Source of the DNA: Sinorhizobium fredii NGR234
Lineage (GTDB): Bacteria > Pseudomonadota > Alphaproteobacteria > Rhizobiales > Rhizobiaceae
Direction: 5' to 3'
Length of the DNA stretch: 64,000 nt
Assembly (NCBI RefSeq): GCF_000018545.1
Contig: NC_012587.1
Span: 992,001-1,056,000, forward strand
This document shows positions 59,471 through 64,000 of this stretch, piece after piece. Within the stretch, counting starts at the first letter, position 1; every line of letters begins with the position of its first letter. The position numbers and the translations under genes are program-made. Under the pieces are notes generated by a model. That model was not told the origin of the DNA, ran no database searches, and saw only the letters and a program-made list of their open reading frames with translations.

Positions 59471-59567
59471 GGCAGGTGGTGATGTCCCGCTCGGCCTACT
59501 ATGCCGCACCCGATCGCCAAATTCGGCATCGGAGAACTTGGTGTTGGGCTGGACCGCGCTTCCAGCC

Positions 59568-59613
59568 GATCTCCCCCCTTGTGGGGGAGATGCCCGGCAG
59601 GGCAGAGGGGGTT
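59568..59613 (+). repeat. RIME-like palindromic repeat, copy 3
   Basis: Same sequence and orientation as copy 1, nearly identical over 45 nt, ending 24 nt before the hemN stop codon. Confidence 0.85.
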
Positions 59614-59637
59614 TCAACGCCCGCCTTTCCCGGCAAC

Positions 59638-60990
59638 CTACGCCGCCTTGCTGTGCGTCCTGCCCGACTGCTCCAGATAGGCATCGAAGGCGGCGGCGAC
59701 GGCGCGGATCAGAAATCGTCCTTCATCGCGCAACCGTATGACCCCGCCGACATTTTCGAGGATGCCGTCGCTTTCGAGCATTGCGAGCTTGGCGTTGCCG
59801 TGGAGCAGCATCTGCGGGTCGAAGCCGTGTGCGGCGGCGATGGCGGGCACATCGACGCGGAAGTCGCACATCAGCCGCTCGATGATGTTTGCCCTGAGCC
59901 GGTCCTCCGCCGTCAGGCGATAGCCCTTCACGGTGGCAAGACGGCCGGAGGCGATCCGCTGCGCATAGACACCGGGAGGTATCTCGTTCTGGACATAACC
60001 ATCCGTCATCCGGCCGATGGCCGAGGCACCGAAGCCGATGAGGGTCTCGCAGGCGTCGGTCGTGTAGCCCTGGAAATTGCGGCGCAACTGCCCGTTTTGC
60101 TGTGCGAGTGCCAGGCTGTCGTCCGGCCGGGCGAAATGGTCGAGGCCGATGCGGCGGTAGCCGGCGGCGACGAGAGTTGCGGCTATCGCTTCGGCCTGGG
60201 CGACGCGGCCTTCCGCATCCGCCAGCGCTTTCTCGTCAATGAGCTTCTGATGCTTCTTGAAGGACGGGATATGGGCATAGCCGAAGACCGCGAAGCGGTC
60301 CGGCCCCATGGCGATTGCGGCCTTGGCCGTTTCGATGCAGGATTCGACCGTCTGGTGCGGCAGGCCGTAGATGAGATCGAAATTGATGCTGTCGACGCCG
60401 GCCCGGCGCAGCCGGGAAACCGCCTCCATCGTTTGCTCCTCGCTCTGGATCCGGTTGATCGCCTTCTGCACGACCGGATCAAAGCTCTGCACCCCGAGAC
60501 TTGCCCGGCGGACCCCGGCTTCTCCGAGAGCCGTGGCCATCTCCTGCTCGAGCGTCCGGGGATCGATCTCCACGGCGATCTCGGCGGTATCGGCGAAGTC
60601 GAAACGCTCGCGCAGAAGCCGGACAAGCGCCAGCATTTCCTCCGGCTGCATGATCGTCGGTGTTCCCCCGCCGAAATGCACATGGTCGATGTTGAGCGGC
60701 GCCTTCGTCCTTGCGGCCACGAGGCCTATCTCCTGGCGGAGCATGTCGAGGTAGTCGAGGATCGGCTGGTCGCGCTGTGTGATCGTCGTGTGGCAGCCGC
60801 AGTACCAGCACATCGAGCGGCAGAAAGGGATGTGCAGGTAGAGCGACGCCGGCCTGTCGAGCGGCGTTGCGGCAAGCCAGTCGCGATAGGTGCCGACGTC
60901 GATCGCGGGTGAGAAGCGCGGCGCAGTCGGGTAGCTCGTGTAGCGCGGCAGGCGCGCCTCGCCATATTTCGCGACAAGGGACGGTTGCAT
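59638..60990 (-). CDS. hemN: Oxygen-independent coproporphyrinogen III dehydrogenase
   Basis: 450 residues, radical SAM enzyme that decarboxylates two propionates of coproporphyrinogen III without O2. The cluster motif is CRSMCWYCGCH (C-x3-C-x2-C plus the HemN-type extra Cys). YLHIPFCRSMCWYCGCH and HVHFGGGTPTIM are diagnostic of true HemN rather than HemW. It provides haem for NorB, NorC and other cytochromes under low oxygen. An FNR-type box lies 68 nt upstream. It is convergent with norD. Confidence 0.95.
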   Translation of the reverse strand: MQPSLVAKYGEARLPRYTSYPTAPRFSPAIDVGTYRDWLAATPLDRPASLYLHIPFCRSMCWYCGCHTTITQRDQPILDYLDMLRQEIGLVAARTKAPLNIDHVHFGGGTPTIMQPEEMLALVRLLRERFDFADTAEIAVEIDPRTLEQEMATALGEAGVRRASLGVQSFDPVVQKAINRIQSEEQTMEAVSRLRRAGVDSINFDLIYGLPHQTVESCIETAKAAIAMGPDRFAVFGYAHIPSFKKHQKLIDEKALADAEGRVAQAEAIAATLVAAGYRRIGLDHFARPDDSLALAQQNGQLRRNFQGYTTDACETLIGFGASAIGRMTDGYVQNEIPPGVYAQRIASGRLATVKGYRLTAEDRLRANIIERLMCDFRVDVPAIAAAHGFDPQMLLHGNAKLAMLESDGILENVGGVIRLRDEGRFLIRAVAAAFDAYLEQSGRTHSKAA

Positions 60991-61057
60991 GAGAAATTCC
61001 TTCCAGTGCGGGAGAACGGTTCGAGCGCCATCCTAGAGGTGCACCGGGTCCTGATCT

Positions 61058-61071
61058 TTGACCAATATCAA
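61058..61071 (-). promoter_or_regulatory. FNR/FixK box upstream of hemN
   Basis: TTGACCAATATCAA, one base from TTGAT-N4-ATCAA, the best FNR/FixK match in the window. It lies 68 nt before the hemN start codon on the minus strand. Confidence 0.75.
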
Positions 61072-61103
61072 GGATCGGGACGAAGGCGTTTCTCGCGAAT
61101 TGT

Positions 61104-61117
61104 TTGCTCGGCGTCAA
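61104..61117 (+). promoter_or_regulatory. FNR-family box facing the DUF2249 gene
   Basis: TTGCTCGGCGTCAA fits TTG-N8-CAA. It lies 107 nt before the DUF2249 gene at 61225 and 33 bp from the hemN box, so the divergent genes appear to have separate sites. Confidence 0.5.
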
Positions 61118-61224
61118 AGTGGCAGGGCGGGCCCGAGGTTACGGTCAGCCAAGTTCCGCTATGGTGAGCCGCCGCCTTGCCGGAACGACATGAGGGGCGG
61201 CCATCAAAGAGATTTGCCACGACA

Positions 61225-61500
61225 ATGACGGATACAAAGCCATCCATCGACGTTCGCACAGTTCCGCCGCGCGAGCGCCATCCCCGGATTTTCGGTATGC
61301 TCGGCGCGCTCCTGCCGGGCGGTTCGATGCAGATCACCAGCGACCACGATCCGCGCCCCCTGCATTACCAGCTGGAGACGAATTTTCCGGGCCAGTTCGG
61401 CTGGGATTATCTGGAAGAAGGGCCGGAGGTATGGCGCGTTGAAATAGCCCGCCTGGAAGACGGAGCAGGCTGCGAATGCTGCTGCGGGTCGGATCATTGA
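61225..61500 (+). CDS. DUF2249 protein with Cys-rich C-terminus
   Basis: 91 residues. One DUF2249 domain (about 8-78), with GALLPGGSMQITSDHDPRPL (20 residues) and YQLETNFPGQFGWDYLEEGP (20). The protein ends AGCECCCGSDH: four Cys and a His in the last ten residues, a likely metal or persulfide site. DUF2249 proteins have a TusA/SirA-like fold and cluster with denitrification genes, but their activity is not established. ATG 61225 is chosen as first codon before the domain. The gene is divergent from hemN. Confidence 0.8.
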   Translation: MTDTKPSIDVRTVPPRERHPRIFGMLGALLPGGSMQITSDHDPRPLHYQLETNFPGQFGWDYLEEGPEVWRVEIARLEDGAGCECCCGSDH

Positions 61501-61534
61501 TCCGCTTCACTTGAATGCGGTGAACTCGTAACCG

Positions 61535-61643
61535 GAGCGGGATGAGGAGAAGTGCGCGGTTTTTCGGCCGCATCCCGCTCTAGCTTTTCAGAATCGATCA
61601 CGGTCTATGATTTTGGGTCGAACAGACCCAGATCATCGTGATC
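61535..61643. repeat. Composite palindromic repeat, second full copy
   Basis: It has the same layout as 8741-8847: GAGCGGGATGAGG ... CCGCATCCCGCTC, then a GATCACGGTCTATGATTTTG ... GATCATCGTGATC dyad. It fills the gap between the DUF2249 gene and the membrane-protein gene, ending 16 nt before the latter's start. Confidence 0.85.
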
Positions 61644-61658
61644 CAGGGGTGAGGCGAA

Positions 61659-63017
61659 ATGCCAGGCGCCACGCTTTCCCGATGGACGATGTCCTACTTC
61701 GCTGCCGCCTGCCTCTTCCTGCTGATTGGCGAAGGCGCGATGGCGGCTGGTTACGGTTATCCGTTCGCGGGCGTCGATGCGCCGGAAACCCTGGCGCTCG
61801 TCCATGTTGTCGCCATCGGCTGGCTCGGCCTGCTGATGGTGGGAGCGCTCCTGCAATTCGTGCCGGTGCTGGTCGCCGCACCGCTGCGCTGGCGGCGGCT
61901 GGCCCTGCCGGTCCTGCTTCTGCTTGTCGGCGGACTTCTTTTGCTCGTCGGCGGCTTTGGTGCCTTGGCGGGTGTAGCCGCGCTTTCACCCGGCATGCTG
62001 CCGTTCGGAGCGTTGTTGCTGGTGAGCGGTTTCGGACTTGCGGCCGCCATGCTGGCGGCGACGCTCTGTTCGGCACGGCCGCTGCCGCTGCCGGCCCGTT
62101 TCGTCGGGCTGGGACTGGTTGCGCTGGTGGCGACGGTTCTGGTCGGCGCCGTCTTCGCCCTCGTTCTTTCAGGCACCGTCGCGAGTGATCTCGCTGCTAC
62201 GTTGCTCATCTATGGCGTGCCGTCCCACGCAGCCCTCGGTCTCGGCGGCTGGCTGACCCTCACCGCCGTCGGGGTCAGCTACCGGCTGCTGCCGATGTTC
62301 ATGCTTGCGCCCGAGGAAACGCGCGGCACGTCCCGCCTCGTCTGGTGGGCCGCTAGCGCCGCCTTGGCGCTGGTCGTGGGCCGTATCGCCTGGCTCGTCT
62401 TTGATGTCTCGGCCGCGCGGGGACCGCTCGCGTTTGCGACGCTTCTTGCTGGTATCGCCACCCTTCTCTATTGCGCCGACGTGATCCGTCTGTTTCGCGA
62501 GCGCCGGCGCAAGGCGGTGGAACTCAATATCCGCGCAAGCTATGCGGCATTTGTGGCTCTCTTCCTGTCCGTGGCGTTGTTCATCGTCCCAGGCGCCAGG
62601 GCGGCGGCCGGCGAGGGGGCGGCGGCTCTCGTCTACCTCTTCGTCTTCGGCTGGCTCACGGGACTGGGGCTCGCACAGCTCTATAAGATCGTTCCCTTCC
62701 TGACCTGGCTCGAATGCTATGGCTCGGTTCTCGGCCGCGCCGCGGTCCCGCGTGTGCAGGATCTCGTCCGGGAGGGCCGCTCGAGCCTCTGGTTCTGTCT
62801 CTACTACGCAGCCGTGGCGGCGGCCACCGGCTCGCTTTTTGCCGAGAGCGCCCTATGGTTTCGCGCGGCGCTGCTGCTGCAACTCATTGCCACTGTCGGC
62901 CTGATGGCGGAACTGGTGCGCGCCCGGATGCTCTCATCCGTTGCCGAGCCGCTGCGTTTCCCCGTCGGGGCGCCAAGACCGCATCTCTTTCTTCCAATCG
63001 CTCGACAACAGGAGTGA
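61659..63017 (+). CDS. Polytopic membrane protein, NnrS-like/oxidase subunit I-like
   Basis: 452 residues with about twelve membrane helices. Histidines occur inside or at the ends of helices in patterns seen in haem-copper oxidase subunit I and NnrS: TLALVHVVAIGWLGLLMVGA (20 residues) and YGVPSHAALGLGGWLTLTAV (20), then RLLPMFMLAP. I cannot name it with certainty. It may be a haem- or copper-binding relative of NnrS. The gene is followed 3 nt later by the tandem DUF2249 gene, so they are one operon. A further nnrS-like gene ends at the window edge. Confidence 0.65.
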   Translation: MPGATLSRWTMSYFAAACLFLLIGEGAMAAGYGYPFAGVDAPETLALVHVVAIGWLGLLMVGALLQFVPVLVAAPLRWRRLALPVLLLLVGGLLLLVGGFGALAGVAALSPGMLPFGALLLVSGFGLAAAMLAATLCSARPLPLPARFVGLGLVALVATVLVGAVFALVLSGTVASDLAATLLIYGVPSHAALGLGGWLTLTAVGVSYRLLPMFMLAPEETRGTSRLVWWAASAALALVVGRIAWLVFDVSAARGPLAFATLLAGIATLLYCADVIRLFRERRRKAVELNIRASYAAFVALFLSVALFIVPGARAAAGEGAAALVYLFVFGWLTGLGLAQLYKIVPFLTWLECYGSVLGRAAVPRVQDLVREGRSSLWFCLYYAAVAAATGSLFAESALWFRAALLLQLIATVGLMAELVRARMLSSVAEPLRFPVGAPRPHLFLPIARQQE

Positions 63018-63020
63018 CCG

Positions 63021-63536
63021 ATGAATCCTGCACCCCGAGAACTCGACGTTCGGCCCATATTGAGAAGCGGCGGCGAGCCGTTCCAGGCCATCATGGAGGC
63101 CGTGAGCGGGCTGAAGCCCGGGCAGGGCTTGCGACTTTTAGCCCCATTCCGCCCGCAACCGCTCTTCAAGGTGATGGAGAGCCGCGGCTACGGCCACGCC
63201 GCGAAGGAGATCGACGGCGGCGACTGGGAGGTTCTGTTCACGCCGAACGCGACGGGCACGCCGGTGGAAGCGTCCGCCGACGCCGAGAATGCGGACACCT
63301 GGCCCGACCCGGCCGAACACCTCGATCTGACCGGGCTGGACCCGCCGGAGCCGATGGTGCGCATCCTGGCCGCCGCCGAACGGCTCCAGCCGGGCGAGGT
63401 CCTGTTCGCCCTGCTTTCGCGCGAGCCGGTTTTTCTTTTCCCGGAGCTTGCGAAACGCGGCCACCAGTGGGCGGGTAATTTCGACGAAACGCGCACCACC
63501 TTCCGCATATTCGTGCGTGCCGGAAAGAAAGGCTGA
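63021..63536 (+). CDS. Tandem DUF2249 protein
   Basis: 171 residues with two DUF2249-like halves. The first (about 5-75) has ELDVRPILRSGGEPFQAIME (20 residues) and GLRLLAPFRPQPLFKVMESR (20). The second (about 98-168) has HLDLTGLDPPEPMVRILAAA (20) and EVLFALLSREPVFLFPELAK (20). Both start with the L-D-(V/L)-(R/T) strand of the family. The Cys-rich tail of the 91-aa relative is missing; this protein has no Cys. It lies in one operon with the membrane protein before it and the DUF59 gene after it. Confidence 0.8.
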   Translation: MNPAPRELDVRPILRSGGEPFQAIMEAVSGLKPGQGLRLLAPFRPQPLFKVMESRGYGHAAKEIDGGDWEVLFTPNATGTPVEASADAENADTWPDPAEHLDLTGLDPPEPMVRILAAAERLQPGEVLFALLSREPVFLFPELAKRGHQWAGNFDETRTTFRIFVRAGKKG

Positions 63537-63540
63537 TGCC

Positions 63541-63834
63541 ATGACCGAAGCGATCAACGAGACCGTCTGCGGGGCGATCCGCGAGGCGCTGCGCATGATC
63601 ATCGATCCCGAACTTGGCCGCAACATCGTCGACCTCGGCCTCATCTACGATGTCTCCGTCGACGATGGCGGCATCGCCCATGTGACGATAACGACGACCA
63701 CGAAGGGTTGCCCGGCCAGCGAATATCTGAAGGAGGCCGTCCGCAATTGCGTCTGGTATGTGCCGGGGGTGGAATATGCCGAAGTGCGGCTGACCTACGA
63801 GCCGGCCTGGACGCCGGAGATGATGACGAACTGA
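63541..63834 (+). CDS. DUF59/MIP18-type metal-sulfur cluster assembly protein
   Basis: 97 residues. DPELGRNIVDLGLIYDVSVD (20 residues) and TTTTKGCPASEYLKEAVRNC (20, with the conserved Cys) are the two signatures of the DUF59 family (PaaD, SufT, MIP18). Members help deliver Fe-S clusters. The start is 4 nt after the tandem DUF2249 gene. In this context it may repair or load clusters hit by NO; that is inference. Confidence 0.85.
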   Translation: MTEAINETVCGAIREALRMIIDPELGRNIVDLGLIYDVSVDDGGIAHVTITTTTKGCPASEYLKEAVRNCVWYVPGVEYAEVRLTYEPAWTPEMMTN

Positions 63835-63858
63835 GGCTTTAGCAGTGCGGAGAAATGG

Positions 63859-63886
63859 AAACGGCCCGGAATCCCCGGGCCGTTTC
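63859..63886 (+). terminator. Terminator after the DUF59 gene
   Basis: AAACGGCCCGG/CCGGGCCGTTT stem with an AATCC loop. On the plus strand it ends in TTTCTG, and it lies 24 nt after the stop codon. The left A-run also gives a short U-run for the opposite strand, 23 nt after the partial gene. Confidence 0.85.
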
Positions 63887-63908
63887 TGCGTTGACCAGCT
63901 TGTGGCTT

Positions 63909-64000
63909 TCAATGCAACGCGCGGCGCTTGCGCACCAGAATTGGCCCGTATTCGAGGCAGAACAGCGCGAAAGCCAGGATCCACAGGCCACCGGACGCGG
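63909..64000 (-). CDS. NnrS family protein, C-terminal end only
   Basis: The minus strand is open from the window edge to TGA at 63909. The last 29 residues contain GGLWILAFALFCLEYGPILV (20), ending VRKRRALH. A Leu-Trp-x-Leu-Ala-Phe helix followed by Gly/Ala-Pro-Ile-Leu and a basic tail is how I remember NnrS proteins ending. NnrS is a haem- and copper-containing membrane protein that protects against NO. Most of the gene is outside the window. Confidence 0.6.
   Translation of the reverse strand, partial: ASGGLWILAFALFCLEYGPILVRKRRALH

Overview
The window looks like a chromosomal segment of an alphaproteobacterium of the Rhizobiaceae, most like Sinorhizobium/Ensifer. The basis is high GC, the gene order of the housekeeping part (hdaA-ppk-ppx, ldtR-L,D-transpeptidase, ribD-ribE, ribH-nusB, plsX-fabH-ihfA-merR), and several families of small palindromic intergenic repeats known from rhizobia. 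No database search was run; family assignments come from motifs and recalled family features.

Left part (1-46.8 kb): a truncated insertion sequence at the edge is followed by core genes. These are purM-purN (purines); an AI-2E-type permease, hdaA, ppk and ppx (replication control and polyphosphate); a secreted phytase-like protein, a membrane nucleotidyl cyclase, rnd, a Tat-exported multicopper oxidase, an MFS pump and aspS; a groEL without groES, parC, bpt and hemB; ldtR with its L,D-transpeptidase; glyA-nrdR-ribD-ribE, then ribH-nusB; a proton-pumping pyrophosphatase; bamE; and plsX-fabH-ihfA-merR.

Right part (46.8-64 kb): immediately after merR begins a block devoted to life without oxygen. 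It holds a universal stress protein; a minus-strand operon ubiT-ubiU-ubiV plus a 131-residue unknown; a divergent ubiD-family decarboxylase; nnrU with a 51-residue membrane protein; divergent norEF and norCBQD (nitric oxide reductase); hemN (O2-independent haem synthesis); two DUF2249 proteins, one of them a tandem; a polytopic NnrS-like membrane protein; a DUF59 Fe-S assembly protein; and the 3' end of a second gene resembling nnrS at the window edge. No nitrite reductase or NnrR regulator lies in the window.

The block appears to be wired as one regulon. Six TTG-N8-CAA (FNR/FixK/NnrR-type) sites lie in its promoter regions: before usp, in the ubiT/ubiD divergent region, in the norE/51-aa divergent region, before norC, and two between hemN and the first DUF2249 gene. 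The inferred logic is that, when oxygen falls and NO appears, the cell makes ubiquinone by the O2-independent UbiTUV route, makes haem with HemN, detoxifies or respires NO with NorBC, and perhaps repairs Fe-S or copper centres with the DUF2249/DUF59 proteins. The strongest candidates for undescribed components are the 131-aa protein translationally coupled to ubiV, the 51-aa membrane protein divergent from norE, and the DUF2249/DUF59 group.
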